64,000 nucleotides of DNA from Gammaproteobacteria bacterium (GCA_004295005.1 SHNG01000107.1:1-64000), one strand, 5' to 3'; positions 1 to 8,981 are shown, numbered from the stretch's first letter. Numbers and translations are program-made. The notes: a model not told the origin generated them from the sequence alone.

Positions 1-848
1 GCAGCGGCGAGCAGCGTGCCTGTCGATGACCCGCCGAGAATGCCTTCCTTGGACAACAGCATGCGCGCGGTGAGGAAGCTTTCCTTGTCAGGAATGGCGT
101 AAGCCTTGGTGACGCGGGTGAAATCGCTGATATCCGGCAGGAAGTCTTCGCCAATGCCTTCGACCATCCAGCTCGCCGATTTTTCCGACAGGGTTCCCTC
201 GTTGATGTATTCGGCAAGAATGGAACCCACCGGATCGGCGAGGATGAATTCGGTTTGCGGTGAATGCTGGGCAAAGCACTGGGAAAGCCCGGTCATGGTG
301 CCGGATGAGCCGCAACCGAACACGATGGCATCGACGCGATTGTCCATCTGGGCAAGGATTTCCGGTCCGGTCGAGGTACGGTGGGCGAGTGGATTGTCCG
401 GGTTGCCGAACTGGTTGATGAAATAGGCACCCGGGGTTTCCCCGGCAATGCGAGCGGCGAGATCCTGGTAGTAATCCGGGTGCCCCTTGGCCACATCGGA
501 GCGGGTTAGCACCACTTCGGCACCCATGGCCTTGAGATTGAAGATTTTCTCGCGGCTCATCTTGTCTGGAACGACAAGAATCAGGCGATAGCCCTTCTGT
601 TGGGCAACCAGGGCAAGGCCGATGCCGGTATTTCCGGCGGTGCCTTCAACCAGGGTGTCGCCCGGCTTGATGCGCCCTTCGCGTTCGGCCGCCTCGATCA
701 TGGAGAGGCCAATGCGATCCTTGATCGAACCGCCCGGGTTGTTGCATTCCAATTTGAAGAACAATTCGCAGCAGCCGGTATCAAGGCGCTGGGCCTGGAT
801 CATCGGCGTATTGCCGATCAGTTCAAGGACGCTCTGGTTGATCGGCAT
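1..848 (-). CDS. cysteine synthase / cystathionine beta-synthase, N-terminal part (runs off the window)
   Basis: A PLP-dependent beta-replacement enzyme of the cysteine synthase/cystathionine beta-synthase fold, making cysteine or cystathionine from an activated serine. Reading leftward from an ATG at 848, with GGAG six bases upstream, the frame begins MPINQSVLELIGNTP. It carries the PLP-lysine motif SIKDR (Lys43), then EGTAGNTGIGLALV, and reaches GGSSTGTLLAA at the window edge after about 282 residues. The C terminus lies outside, so I cannot see whether CBS regulatory domains follow. Xanthomonad homologues near this length class are often cystathionine beta-synthases, so the exact reaction is left open. 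The 5' end faces a repeat-rich intergenic stretch. Confidence 0.88.
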   Translation of the reverse strand, partial: MPINQSVLELIGNTPMIQAQRLDTGCCELFFKLECNNPGGSIKDRIGLSMIEAAEREGRIKPGDTLVEGTAGNTGIGLALVAQQKGYRLILVVPDKMSREKIFNLKAMGAEVVLTRSDVAKGHPDYYQDLAARIAGETPGAYFINQFGNPDNPLAHRTSTGPEILAQMDNRVDAIVFGCGSSGTMTGLSQCFAQHSPQTEFILADPVGSILAEYINEGTLSEKSASWMVEGIGEDFLPDISDFTRVTKAYAIPDKESFLTARMLLSKEGILGGSSTGTLLAA

Positions 849-1010
849 GCAGGCTCCGCGCAATGTATCGAAAGGCGCGAAATGATAACCCAACCCGTGA
901 GACCGGCTGCCCTGTTCGTGCAGGATGGCGTTCCAACGCGGGCAGGTACCGCATTTGCAAGTGGTCGGCCACGGCCGACCGGCGAAGTTGAGTTGCACGC
1001 TCGCGCCTTA

Positions 1011-1122
1011 GGGAAACTCTGAACAAATACGGAACTCATTCGTCGCGAGCAAGCTCGCTCCCACAAAATCAAGCAATGGTGGGAGCGAGCTTGCTCGCGG
1101 CAATACTTGTTCGGACCTTCCT
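1011..1122. repeat. MITE-like element with internal REP palindrome
   Basis: The left end GGGAAACTCTGAACAAATA (from 1011) matches the reverse complement of the right end (about 1104-1122) at 14 of 18 positions. Inside are two perfect 21-base inverted arms, 1044-1064 and 1079-1099 (CGCGAGCAAGCTCGCTCCCAC and its complement), which resemble the REP hairpins common in pseudomonads. The same end sequence GGGAAACTCTGA bounds the element at 16626-16769, so these look like two members of one non-autonomous family. Confidence 0.6.
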
Positions 1123-1187
1123 TGGGGCGACGCTGATCAAGTCATGCTTGTCTGGAGCGCATCCAAAAACGAGCGCATGGCGCCTTG

Positions 1188-1279
1188 ATTCCGCTCATGG
1201 TTCGACAGGCGCACCACGAACGGAATTTTCTTGCTCAATGCTGGTTGACCGGCAACTTGGAATCTCACCACGAACGGAA
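1188..1279. repeat. BIME-like mosaic repeat, copy 1
   Basis: It contains module A, TCATGGTTCGACAGGCGC followed by CACCACGAACGGAA, and module B, GCTGGTTGACCGGCAAC followed by TGGAATCTCACCACGAACG. Both modules recur at 23959-24046. There module A has the same orientation and module B is inverted, the hallmark of bacterial interspersed mosaic elements. Confidence 0.65.
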
Positions 1280-1427
1280 GCGACCCAATCAGCGTTGCCT
1301 TGGGGCGCATTCAATTTCACGGGAAATCGGCCGGATTTTCGCAGCAGCCCCTTCCGGGGAAAGCGCGAAACATTCAGAGCGACGCCGCTGGTTCAGTCAG
1401 ACTCCAGCGGCGTGCGCGGGAGTGCGG

Positions 1428-1658
1428 TCAGTGTGAGCGTGTGGGGTGCAAGTGTTCCCACATGTGAGTGAGCTTGTCCTTCGCGAGCAACTTTTCCTTC
1501 TTGAGGTTGTGCAGGGTCACCACGTCCATTGGCAGAACACCCAGTTCCGCATCGCGGACCTTGTCGTCGAGTTCCTTGTGCTTGTGATAAAGCTGCCGGA
1601 ATTCGGTGTTCCCCTGCATCAAGGATTCCAGATCTGCTCGTTCAGCTTGTTCGAACAT
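1428..1658 (-). CDS. DUF465 (YdcH/SlyX-like) small coiled-coil protein
   Basis: A 76-residue, highly charged helical protein of the DUF465/YdcH family, whose function is not settled. The frame starts at 1658 behind a near-perfect ribosome binding site (AGGAGG, seven bases before ATG). The sequence MFEQAERADLESLMQ..FRQLYHKHKELDDKV shows the heptad-like, Lys/Glu-rich pattern of the family. The motif LHNLKKEKLLAKDKL near the C terminus is the conserved core. It is monocistronic, preceded by a 13-bp-stem hairpin and followed by the repeat-rich gap. Identity is firm by family resemblance; role unknown. Confidence 0.85.
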   Translation of the reverse strand: MFEQAERADLESLMQGNTEFRQLYHKHKELDDKVRDAELGVLPMDVVTLHNLKKEKLLAKDKLTHMWEHLHPTRSH

Positions 1659-1694
1659 CAGGCTACCTCCTCATTTTTCAGATGCGCAGACACC

Positions 1695-1725
1695 ATGACG
1701 CGACGCCTTGAGGGCGTCGCGTCAT
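1695..1725. other. 13-bp perfect stem-loop in gene-free stretch 1659-2039
   Basis: ATGACGCGACGCC (1695-1707) pairs with GGCGTCGCGTCAT (1713-1725) around a 5-base loop. It lies between the OmpA-like gene end (2040) and the DUF465 start (1658), both on the minus strand. There is no T-tract, so it may be an mRNA-stabilising or REP-type hairpin rather than an intrinsic terminator. The remaining bases of 1659-2039 show no gene. Confidence 0.5.
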
Positions 1726-2039
1726 GGGTTGCAGGACGATGGAACTGACACGACATGGCCTGAATCAGGCCGCCTGAGCCGCTGAGCGCAGCACTTGGAT
1801 CGCGAACCGGGTTCCGCGAATCAAGCGGGCGCCACTGCCAGGCACTCGACCGTTCGCCTCGGATCTGCTGGGCCGATGAAACTGGGTCTGCGGTCTTCTG
1901 TGCTGAACTCATGGGCTAGGCATATCCCATGCGGGTTCCAGAGAATCACCGGGTCGCATGGGATTTAGAAACTACTCCTTTGTCCCAGCCTTGGCAACCG
2001 CAAAATGCGCTCGACTGCCACTGATAAATTATCGTTAAA

Positions 2040-3014
2040 CTATTGTTTTTCCTCAAGAATAACTTCGACCCGGCGATTCCTGGCGCGACCTTCCCCGGTT
2101 TCGTTGCTGGCGATGGGCTGGTCCTCGCCGATGCCGACCGTCGTCATCCTGGCGGCGTCAATTCCTGCCGCTGCCAACGCATCGCGGACCGCTTCGGCAC
2201 GCTTCTGCGCCAGCACCTGATTGGCATTGGCGCTGCCCGTGGAATCGGTATGGCCTTCGATGCGGATGCTCTTTTCCGGATCGGCCTGGACGAACTCGAC
2301 CAGTTTTCCAATTGATTCGCGGGCTTCGGGTCGCAATTGCGACTGGCCCGATGCGAACGCAACATCCTCCAGGGTCATTTGCATGCCGCGCGAGCCACGT
2401 GTCGCGCGCAGGTTGTTCAAGCGCACGCGCAAGGCATCCGCGGCCGCTCCCGCCAATTCTGCCTCCTTGCGGGCAAGCGCGGTTTCCCGGGCCTGCGCCT
2501 CGGCCAGTCGTTTAGCCTGGTCTGCTTCTGCCTGGGCCGCCGCCGTTTGCTGCTCGCCCAGCAAGCGCGCCTGCTCTGCATCCATCGCCTCGCGCTCGGC
2601 TTCCTCTGCCCGGATCTGGGCCTGCAGGCGCAGGCGATCCAGTTCGAGCCGAGCCTGTTCGGCATCGTGCCGCGCCGCTGCAATCAGCAGCCGATCATGT
2701 TCGCGGGCAAGCTCGGTCTGCTGACGCTCCAGATCCACCAGTTGCGCCCGTGCCCACGCGATATCGACGCGTCGTTCGGCCAGATAGAGCAGATGCGCGC
2801 GCTTCTTGCCCCTGCCGTTTTCCTTCAGCTGCAGCAAGGCCGCCCGCGCGCGTTCGATTTCCGGCGCAGCCAATCGTCCCAGGTTGGGTTCGGCACTGAG
2901 CTGCGCAAGACTGCGCGACAAGCGCTCCCAATCAACATCCTTGCTTGCGGAAAATCCGGTGCTGGCCAGGATTGTTGCCAGCAATGCAAGCGTCACCAAT
3001 GCAAGACGTTTCAT
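2040..3014 (-). CDS. OmpA-family protein with long coiled coil
   Basis: An envelope protein tethering outer membrane or periplasmic structures to peptidoglycan. Residues 1-23 form a signal peptide (MKRLALVTLALLATILASTGFSA). Residues about 30-205 are an Ala/Arg/Glu-rich helical region with strong coiled-coil character. Residues about 210-324 are an OmpA C-terminal peptidoglycan-binding domain (FASGQSQL, IEGHTDSTGSANAN, KRAEAVRDAL, then GRARNRRVEV near the end). The start overlaps the stop of the upstream DUF4398 lipoprotein gene by 4 bases (ATGA), so the two are translationally coupled and probably act together. It lacks the eight-stranded OmpA barrel. Confidence 0.88.
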   Translation of the reverse strand: MKRLALVTLALLATILASTGFSASKDVDWERLSRSLAQLSAEPNLGRLAAPEIERARAALLQLKENGRGKKRAHLLYLAERRVDIAWARAQLVDLERQQTELAREHDRLLIAAARHDAEQARLELDRLRLQAQIRAEEAEREAMDAEQARLLGEQQTAAAQAEADQAKRLAEAQARETALARKEAELAGAAADALRVRLNNLRATRGSRGMQMTLEDVAFASGQSQLRPEARESIGKLVEFVQADPEKSIRIEGHTDSTGSANANQVLAQKRAEAVRDALAAAGIDAARMTTVGIGEDQPIASNETGEGRARNRRVEVILEEKQ

Positions 3015-3403
3015 CGGCCTTCTCCGCTTGGCTGTGCATCGGCGCCAATGGCCTTGGAGATTTCCGCATTCTTGCGCTTCAATTCGGTTACCGCTTCCCT
3101 CGCCTTGCCGACTTTTGCCTTGGTTTCCGCCAGCTCGCTGTTGGCAGCCGATTCATCAACCAGTAGTGCTGCGTCTTCGAACTCCCGCTCCTGCATTGCT
3201 GCACGCGCAGCATCCAGCTTTTCCTCGGCAAATCGCAGCTCCATCGGGGCAAAGGTGGCAGCCCCGGCCTCACGCGCCTTGGCAAGGTCCCGTTCGGCCT
3301 GTCCGGTCACGTCGGGGGGTGGGCGCGTCGGCCCGCAGGCAGCCAGAAGAAAGCCCAGCAATACGACGACTGGGGCATGGATTTTGCTACCACTTGGTGT
3401 CAT
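3011..3403 (-). CDS. DUF4398-type lipoprotein
   Basis: A 130-residue predicted lipoprotein. The N terminus holds a hydrophobic stretch ending in the lipobox LLAAC, so the mature protein would begin at Cys22 or so with CGPTRPPPDV. The rest is a charged helical hairpin (AERDLAKAREAGA.., EEKLDAARAAMQ) typical of DUF4398. It overlaps the OmpA-like gene by 4 bases, and the pairing of this domain with an OmpA partner suggests an outer-membrane-anchored coiled-coil complex. The biochemical role is unknown. Confidence 0.8.
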   Translation of the reverse strand: MTPSGSKIHAPVVVLLGFLLAACGPTRPPPDVTGQAERDLAKAREAGAATFAPMELRFAEEKLDAARAAMQEREFEDAALLVDESAANSELAETKAKVGKAREAVTELKRKNAEISKAIGADAQPSGEGR

Positions 3404-3484
3404 AACTACGCTCGTTGCCCGTGGCTTTGCCCCTATTGTGGAAAGTCAGGCAGCCATTCGCAATGTTTCGGGGGATCCAGGCTC

Positions 3485-4588
3485 ATGGACATCGGATATT
3501 TTCTCAAGCTGATGACGGAAAAGGGCGCGTCGGACATGTTCCTGACGACAGGCGCACCGGTGAACATCAAGGTGGAAGGCAAGCTCTATCCGCTGGGCAA
3601 CACCGGACTTCCCGGAGGCATGGTCAAGAAGATCGCCTATTCGCTGATGGACGAGGGCCAGGTACCCCAGTTCGAGAAAAACCTGGAATTGAACATGGCC
3701 ATTGCGGTGAAGGACGCAGGGCGATTCCGCATCAACGTGTTCCGCCAGCGCGGTGAAGTCGGCATGGTGATCCGCGCCATCAAGAGCGAAATCCCGACGA
3801 TTGAGCAATTGCGCCTGCCGCAGTTGTTCAAGGATCTGATCATGGAACCGCGCGGCCTGATCCTGGTCGTCGGTGCCACTGGTTCGGGCAAGTCGACGAC
3901 CCTTGCGGCGATGATCGATCACCGCAACAGCAACACGTCCGGACACATCCTCACCGTGGAGGATCCAATCGAGTACCTCTATCGGCACAAGAAATCGGTA
4001 GTCAACCAGCGCGAAGTTGGTCTGGATACGCACAGCTACCACGAGGCGCTCAAGAACGCGATGCGCGAGGCTCCCGACGTCATCCTGATCGGCGAGATCC
4101 GCGACGCTGAAACCATGGAAGCCGCGATCTCATTCTCCGAAACAGGTCACCTCTGTCTGGCAACCCTGCACTCCAACAACGCGGACCAGACGCTAGAACG
4201 CATCCTCAACTTCTTCCCGGAGTCCGCTCATCGCAACATCCTGATGAACCTGGCGCTCAACCTGCGTGCAGTCATCTCGCAACGCCTGGTGATGGGGCTG
4301 GATGGGCGCCGCCTGCCGGCTGTCGAGGTGCTGCTCAATACGCCGCTGATTCGCGACATGATCCGCCGTGGCCAGATCCACGAAATGAAGGAAGCCATGG
4401 ACCGCAGCCTGCAGGAAGGCATGCAGACCTTCGACCAGGCCCTGTACGCACTGTACAAGGAAGGCCGCATCGATCTGGAGGAAGCGCTGTCGAAAGCGGA
4501 TTCGCGCGACGGTCTGGCACTCAAGATCCGCCTTGCCGAAGGTGGCGAAACCCCGCTGGATGAGGGTTTCGAGAACGCGCATTTCTAG
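3485..4588 (+). CDS. pilU: type IV pilus retraction ATPase PilU
   Basis: A cytoplasmic hexameric ATPase that powers type IV pilus retraction and twitching motility, usually as a partner of PilT. The 367-residue frame from ATG 3485 (MDIGYFLKLM..) carries a Walker A motif GATGSGKST (residues 130-138), the Asp box (TVEDPIEYLY), a Walker B segment (DVILIGEIRDAETME) and a His box (TGHLCLATLHSNNA). The C-terminal tail ending GFENAHF and the length favour PilU over PilT. An open frame extends upstream to 3377, but the conserved family start is at 3485. No other pilus gene is adjacent in the window. Confidence 0.93.
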   Translation: MDIGYFLKLMTEKGASDMFLTTGAPVNIKVEGKLYPLGNTGLPGGMVKKIAYSLMDEGQVPQFEKNLELNMAIAVKDAGRFRINVFRQRGEVGMVIRAIKSEIPTIEQLRLPQLFKDLIMEPRGLILVVGATGSGKSTTLAAMIDHRNSNTSGHILTVEDPIEYLYRHKKSVVNQREVGLDTHSYHEALKNAMREAPDVILIGEIRDAETMEAAISFSETGHLCLATLHSNNADQTLERILNFFPESAHRNILMNLALNLRAVISQRLVMGLDGRRLPAVEVLLNTPLIRDMIRRGQIHEMKEAMDRSLQEGMQTFDQALYALYKEGRIDLEEALSKADSRDGLALKIRLAEGGETPLDEGFENAHF

Positions 4589-4751
4589 GGACCGGCGGGA
4601 GAGCAGCCCGCTTGGCGGTAACCACGGCCGCCGTGCAAGTCTGCATCGCAGACGCGGCGATTCGCCGCAACGGATAGCCGAAACCGTAAGGTTTTGATTC
4701 CGATGGGGCAATGCGATACTGACCTGCCTCTACGCAGCACATGGCCCATCA

Positions 4752-5423
4752 ATGATCCAGCAGCTACGCAACGTCCTGCAACCTGACGAACTGGCCCAGT
4801 TGCGCTCGTTTGCGGCGCAGGCCCAGTTCATCGATGGGCGCATCACCAATCCCAACCATCCGGTCAAACAGAACCTGCAGGTGGCGCAAAGCGATCCTGC
4901 CAATGCACAACCATCCGCGTTGATCCGCGACGCCCTGTTTCGCCATCCGGACATGCGTGGCCTTGCATTTCCCAAGCGCATGGCAATGCCGACGATTTCC
5001 CGCTATGAACCCGGCATGCGTTACGGGTGGCACATGGACGAGGCTTTCTTCGCTTCACAACCGCCCATGCGTTCCGATCTATCCTGCACGCTGTTCCTGT
5101 CCGATCCGGAAAGCTACGAAGGCGGCGAGCTGATGATCTCGATCGGCCAGCAGTTGCTTTCCTGCAAGCTTGCTGCAGGGGATGCCGTGATTTATCCCTC
5201 AACAACGATCCACCAGGTGGCCCCGGTGACCCGGGGAGTTCGTCTGGTCGGCATCACCTGGATCCAGAGCTTCATCCCTGACCCACAGCAACGCGAGTTG
5301 CTGCAGCAGGTCGAGGAAGCCCGCAACATCGAAAGCGCGCGTGGTGAAAATGCGGACATGCGCATGATGCTGATGCTGGGATCACTGCGAAACAACCTGT
5401 TCCGCATGTGGTCGGACATGTGA
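4752..5423 (+). CDS. PKHD-type Fe(II)/2-oxoglutarate dioxygenase, PiuC/YbiX family
   Basis: A 223-residue cytoplasmic 2-oxoglutarate/Fe(II) hydroxylase of the PiuC (YbiX) family. In other bacteria the family accompanies TonB-dependent siderophore receptors. The metal triad is visible as H94-x-D96 (GWHMDEAFF) and H154 (TTIHQVAPVT), with R164 in RGVRLVG for 2-oxoglutarate. The 'MIQQLRNVL' start and the C-terminal helical part (NADMRMMLMLGSLRNNLFRMW) match the family over full length. It points away from pilU and lies tail to tail with the sulfotransferase gene at 5445. No adjacent siderophore receptor is recognisable, although a TonB receptor lies 6 kb away. The substrate is unknown. Confidence 0.85.
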   Translation: MIQQLRNVLQPDELAQLRSFAAQAQFIDGRITNPNHPVKQNLQVAQSDPANAQPSALIRDALFRHPDMRGLAFPKRMAMPTISRYEPGMRYGWHMDEAFFASQPPMRSDLSCTLFLSDPESYEGGELMISIGQQLLSCKLAAGDAVIYPSTTIHQVAPVTRGVRLVGITWIQSFIPDPQQRELLQQVEEARNIESARGENADMRMMLMLGSLRNNLFRMWSDM

Positions 5424-5444
5424 TTCGCAAGTGGTGTTGCTGGG

Positions 5445-6503
5445 TCAACATAGAATCGGACGCAGCGCAGTCAATTGGGGAGTCCTTTCGATGAGCCGGT
5501 GCGCCCATTGCATGCCGCGCTCAATGCCGGCAGCGAACGTGCGCCTTGACAGGTCGAGATCGTGCTTGCGATCACCCGGTGAATAACCATGTGACGGACT
5601 CTTGGCATAGGCCTGCATTACGGCGGACTGCTTCATCGTCCGTTCCGGCTCCGGCACCTGCGGTATCTCGAGATGGCGAAGCACGCTTCCCACATGGCTC
5701 GGAACATCATCCAGAAGCTGTTCAAAATCCAGCAGGATCAGTCGCGACCCCAACGTGCTGGATGACTTCAATTGAAAAAATCTCGCCAGCTCGGCCACCC
5801 AACCCATCGCAACCACCTCACCGCCGTCCATGTCATGCAGGCGCAGTGAATCGTCCGCGAGCAATCCATGCAGGAACTCCAAACGCGACGGCGCCGCCTG
5901 GAGGGCGTCCATTCCGCCGGCCGCACCCTTGAGAGTCGTTGCAAGGTGGGGCTCCAGCTTCTGGTACAGCAACACCGCCTTGGTGCGATCATCGCGCCGC
6001 AAGATGGGTTCTATCAGGTTGTTGCATGTGCTGGTTGCCTTGATGACCATTTGTTGTCCGGCTGAAAACGGCCTGCCAAGCAATCGCATTGAAGCATCCA
6101 GCAAGCCTTCCCACTGTTGTCGATTCAAACGGCCAATCGGTGATCCGAGTTCTCGTTCGGCAATTGCCAGATCGCGCAAGGTCACGGGTTCGCGCAGTCC
6201 GAGTACGTCCGGGTTCGTATCCAGCAATCGACTGAGCAAGGTTGAACCGCAGTGACCGATATGGAAAATGAATCCGGGTGCCGGGTGGATTTGTGCCGGG
6301 TCAGCGGCAATTGCCGAAAGCTCCTGGAAAGTTGCCCACAGGCCTTCCCGGCCTTGCATGCCGAGTCGCTCATCGAGAAACGAGGCGCGCTCAAGCTCTT
6401 GCCGAGTCACACGAACAAAAAGAGCGCGCCGCGTGACCACATCCAGTCGCTGAAGAAACGCTCCGGGATCGACGGAAATCGAATCAAGTGCGGACTTGTC
6501 CAT
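5445..6503 (-). CDS. sulfotransferase-like P-loop protein
   Basis: About 352 residues. The segment FIFHIGHCGSTLLSRLL (residues 78-94) is the 5'-phosphosulfate-binding loop of sulfotransferases, in the HCGSTLL variant. Downstream segments (EPVTLRDLA, the Lys-containing VIKATSTCNN, the helical C terminus) fit PAPS-dependent sulfotransferase folds. The ATG at 6503 is chosen; a TTG at 6542 directly after the previous stop would add 13 residues. It is the last gene of a minus-strand run after two TPR-sulfotransferases and a prolyl-4-hydroxylase-like gene. Acceptor substrate unknown. A distant alternative is a kinase-like P-loop enzyme. Confidence 0.7.
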   Translation of the reverse strand: MDKSALDSISVDPGAFLQRLDVVTRRALFVRVTRQELERASFLDERLGMQGREGLWATFQELSAIAADPAQIHPAPGFIFHIGHCGSTLLSRLLDTNPDVLGLREPVTLRDLAIAERELGSPIGRLNRQQWEGLLDASMRLLGRPFSAGQQMVIKATSTCNNLIEPILRRDDRTKAVLLYQKLEPHLATTLKGAAGGMDALQAAPSRLEFLHGLLADDSLRLHDMDGGEVVAMGWVAELARFFQLKSSSTLGSRLILLDFEQLLDDVPSHVGSVLRHLEIPQVPEPERTMKQSAVMQAYAKSPSHGYSPGDRKHDLDLSRRTFAAGIERGMQWAHRLIERTPQLTALRPILC

Positions 6504-6542
6504 TGCATGAGCCAAAGCTGCGGATTCTCCGCGTTGCGGCAA

Positions 6543-7148
6543 TCATGCACCGGGTCGGGGTGCAACCGCATCCAACGCCGGATGGCTGTCAAACAACAGA
6601 TAGGTTGAGAGGATGTACTTGTCGTTTGACTTCGGCGACATTCCGGCATGCTGGTACATCCAGTAGGGAGGGAATACCAGCAAACGTCCGCAGCGCGCCT
6701 GCACATCAATGCTCAGGTCGGTAAAGCGGGTCTGTCCACCTTCTGCAACATCGTTGAGGTACCAGAGGAAAACCATGTAACGGTTGGCCTTGTCATACAT
6801 CGAATCGAAATGAGGCTGGAAACCGTCGTGATCGCTTGCGGAGTAGCGCTTCATGACGAGATCCGAGATCCGGTCGGACAACGGAATAGGCAAGCCGAGA
6901 CCCACATCGGCGTTGTAGCGCTGCAGGTAGTGGTCAATTTGCCTGTAAAAAAATTCCTTCATTGCCGAATCGGCATAACGGCTCATGTTGAGCTCGGTCC
7001 AGCGGCTGCCTTCAAGCCCTGGCCGAACACCCCTGCCGTTGACCATTTGTGACCCGCTCATCTGCTCGAACCCTGCGACCAGTTGTCGACAGAAATCGAT
7101 CGGCAGGGCGTTGTCGTAAAACCGGATGTAGTCGCTCAGTGCGTGCAT
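6543..7148 (-). CDS. prolyl-4-hydroxylase-like 2OG-Fe(II) oxygenase
   Basis: A 201-residue double-stranded beta-helix oxygenase. The iron ligands are H113-x-D115 (GFQPHFDSMYD) and H167 (WMYQHAGM). Lys177 sits where prolyl-4-hydroxylases bind the 2-oxoglutarate 5-carboxylate (NDKYILSTYL). The NDVAEGGQTRF segment is typical of P4H-type enzymes that hydroxylate peptide residues. It sits 12 bases after the TPR-sulfotransferase stop (7161) and directly before the next sulfotransferase-like gene, so the three are likely co-transcribed. That points to a hydroxyl group made here and sulfated by a neighbour, which is inference. Confidence 0.8.
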   Translation of the reverse strand: MHALSDYIRFYDNALPIDFCRQLVAGFEQMSGSQMVNGRGVRPGLEGSRWTELNMSRYADSAMKEFFYRQIDHYLQRYNADVGLGLPIPLSDRISDLVMKRYSASDHDGFQPHFDSMYDKANRYMVFLWYLNDVAEGGQTRFTDLSIDVQARCGRLLVFPPYWMYQHAGMSPKSNDKYILSTYLLFDSHPALDAVAPRPGA

Positions 7149-7160
7149 TGCCGAATCAGC

Positions 7161-8981
7161 TCAATCTCTGTAGCCCCAATGTTCCATTATCGGCGCCAGC
7201 TTCGGCAAGATCGGAGCCATGTGCGCGGCATAACGCCGCCATCGGCCAGCAGCTTCGGAATTGACCGGTTGAATGACCTGGGCATAGCTGGGTGTTCCGA
7301 TGAATCCGCGAGCCTGTGCGAACTCGTAGAACCGACTCATGGACGAAGTATCCTCGACTCCGAGAAAATCGCCGAGTCGGCGCAGCTCTGCCTCCGTGTC
7401 AGAAATCAGGTCCTCGTGGCGCACGACGAGGATGTCCTGCGGGAAGCGCTGCACATCCTCCTGCCAGCGCTGATCGAGCGCGGCATAGAGGCCAGCCAGT
7501 CGTTCAAGGCTTGCACATTCCGCAGCCAGTCGCGGATCCCTGAAATCCTGCATGTAGCTGCTCAGAATCGAGTCGCATGGATGGCGCCGGCAGAACAGCA
7601 GGGGGGCGTTGGGAAACAGGAAGCGGATCAAGGGTAACGCCAGAAAGTTGAGCGGATGCTTGTCAACCAGTCGCTGACCCGGCTTCAACGTGACCACCTT
7701 GCGGCTTTCATGCCAATACATCTCGCGCAATCCCAGCCTGTCTATCGCCGACAGGGAGCCAAGGCCATTTGGATACTGGATGCCTTTCTCGCGGATGCGC
7801 TCCAACACGCGCTGCAACATCGGTTGCTCGTCGGTTGACTGGAAGTCCGCGTGGGCTGCCAGCATCTGCTCAAGCAACGTGGTTCCAGAGCGCGGAAATC
7901 CGACAAGGAATACGGGTGAGTCATCTCGCGCAGGCGCGTCATGCGAGGGCCAGGAAACCGGGGTGGCCAATCGGTACATCGGATGGGCAAGGGCCAGCAA
8001 TCCGGTCCCCGTCAGTTGTTCGCCATCGCGTTGTATCAGCTCGCTTGCCTCGGCCGAATGTGCCTCGTTCAATGCGGTCATCGCCGCATCCACGTCACCC
8101 AGCGAATCGCAAGCCCTCGCCAGCGCAAACAGCAACGGCCTCCGGTAGCGGACTGGTTGATTGAGAGACAGCGCCGACTCCAGGGCTTGCCGTGCCGCCG
8201 CATGATTCTTTTCCCGGGTTGCCACGGCTGCAATGGCTTGCAGGGTTTCCATGCGGGCCTGACGATCTTCAATCTGGCCTGGCTCCTGCACTTGGCGCAT
8301 GAGTTCAGCGGCTTGCGGGATCCTGTTGATACGCTCCAGGGCCAAGATTCGACGCGCCAATGCACGCATGCGCAGCGACGAATCCTGGAACTCTCCGGAG
8401 AGCACGCGCTCGCCCGAATCGGGATTGCCGAGCAACATCAGCAACCAGCCGAGCTCCAGCAAGGCTTCTTCGGAAATTGCTGGCCACTGCTGCCACCCCT
8501 CGATCAGGGCAGCGGCCGTAGCATCATCCGCTGCTGCCTGGCAGGAGAGGGCTGCCCACACTCGCATGCCAGGTTCCGCACCAGGCAACGTACAGGCCAT
8601 GCACAGGTGCTCCCTGGCCTGCGGATACTCACCCCGGTTGAGATGCAGCAAGCCAAGATTGGCGCGCAATCGTGCGCTTTCGGGGTTCAGCACCATGGCT
8701 CGTTCGTACGCAATGGCTGCTTCTTCGAGCTCGCCGAGCAAGCGACGAACGTTGCCCAGATTGGTCCAGTGCTGCCACGTGCGCGGATGTTCATCGACTA
8801 GGCGCAGCAGGATGTCTCGGGCGATATGCAGGTCACCGCCGTTCTGCTCACTGACCGCAAGGATTGAAAGAACGCCCTCGTCATCCGGAAAGGATTCCGA
8901 AAGCTTGCGCGCCATGACAAGCGCATCGGCATGGAGTCCAGCATGGAGCGCTGAAACGATGTTGTTGATTACTTGCTGCAT
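7161..8981 (-). CDS. TPR-containing sulfotransferase (first copy)
   Basis: A 606-residue two-part protein. Residues 1 to about 320 are tetratricopeptide repeats (for example TNLGNVRRLLGELEEAAIA, ANLGLLHLNRGEYPQA), a protein-binding solenoid. Residues about 350-606 are a PAPS-dependent sulfotransferase of the Sulfotransfer_3 type. It has the 5'-phosphosulfate loop GFPRSGTTLLEQML (361-374), the LVDKHPLNFLALPLI segment and the 3'-phosphate region FCRRHPCDSILSSYMQDF. The TPR part suggests a protein or peptide substrate, as in tyrosylprotein sulfotransferases. The 3' end abuts the prolyl-hydroxylase-like gene. It is similar in architecture to the gene at 9128, so the two are probably ancient duplicates. 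Confidence 0.88.
   Translation of the reverse strand: MQQVINNIVSALHAGLHADALVMARKLSESFPDDEGVLSILAVSEQNGGDLHIARDILLRLVDEHPRTWQHWTNLGNVRRLLGELEEAAIAYERAMVLNPESARLRANLGLLHLNRGEYPQAREHLCMACTLPGAEPGMRVWAALSCQAAADDATAAALIEGWQQWPAISEEALLELGWLLMLLGNPDSGERVLSGEFQDSSLRMRALARRILALERINRIPQAAELMRQVQEPGQIEDRQARMETLQAIAAVATREKNHAAARQALESALSLNQPVRYRRPLLFALARACDSLGDVDAAMTALNEAHSAEASELIQRDGEQLTGTGLLALAHPMYRLATPVSWPSHDAPARDDSPVFLVGFPRSGTTLLEQMLAAHADFQSTDEQPMLQRVLERIREKGIQYPNGLGSLSAIDRLGLREMYWHESRKVVTLKPGQRLVDKHPLNFLALPLIRFLFPNAPLLFCRRHPCDSILSSYMQDFRDPRLAAECASLERLAGLYAALDQRWQEDVQRFPQDILVVRHEDLISDTEAELRRLGDFLGVEDTSSMSRFYEFAQARGFIGTPSYAQVIQPVNSEAAGRWRRYAAHMAPILPKLAPIMEHWGYRD

Larger units (their letters stand above)
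849..1427. other. gene-free intergenic stretch with repeat elements
   Basis: No convincing gene is seen between the cysteine synthase start and the DUF465 stop. The stretch holds a short palindrome (GGTCGGCC..GGCCGACC, 963-980), a MITE-like element (1011-1122) and a BIME-like mosaic (1188-1279). Short open frames here have no ribosome binding site and no recognisable protein features. Confidence 0.6.

Noticed and set aside
600..1022. Plus-strand 140-residue frame at the cysteine synthase start
   Set aside because: It is antisense to the conserved N-terminal cysteine synthase codons and runs into a MITE-like repeat.
1658..1912. 84-residue minus-strand frame between the OmpA-like gene and DUF465
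   Set aside because: It contains the 13-bp hairpin, lacks a start signal and shows no family.
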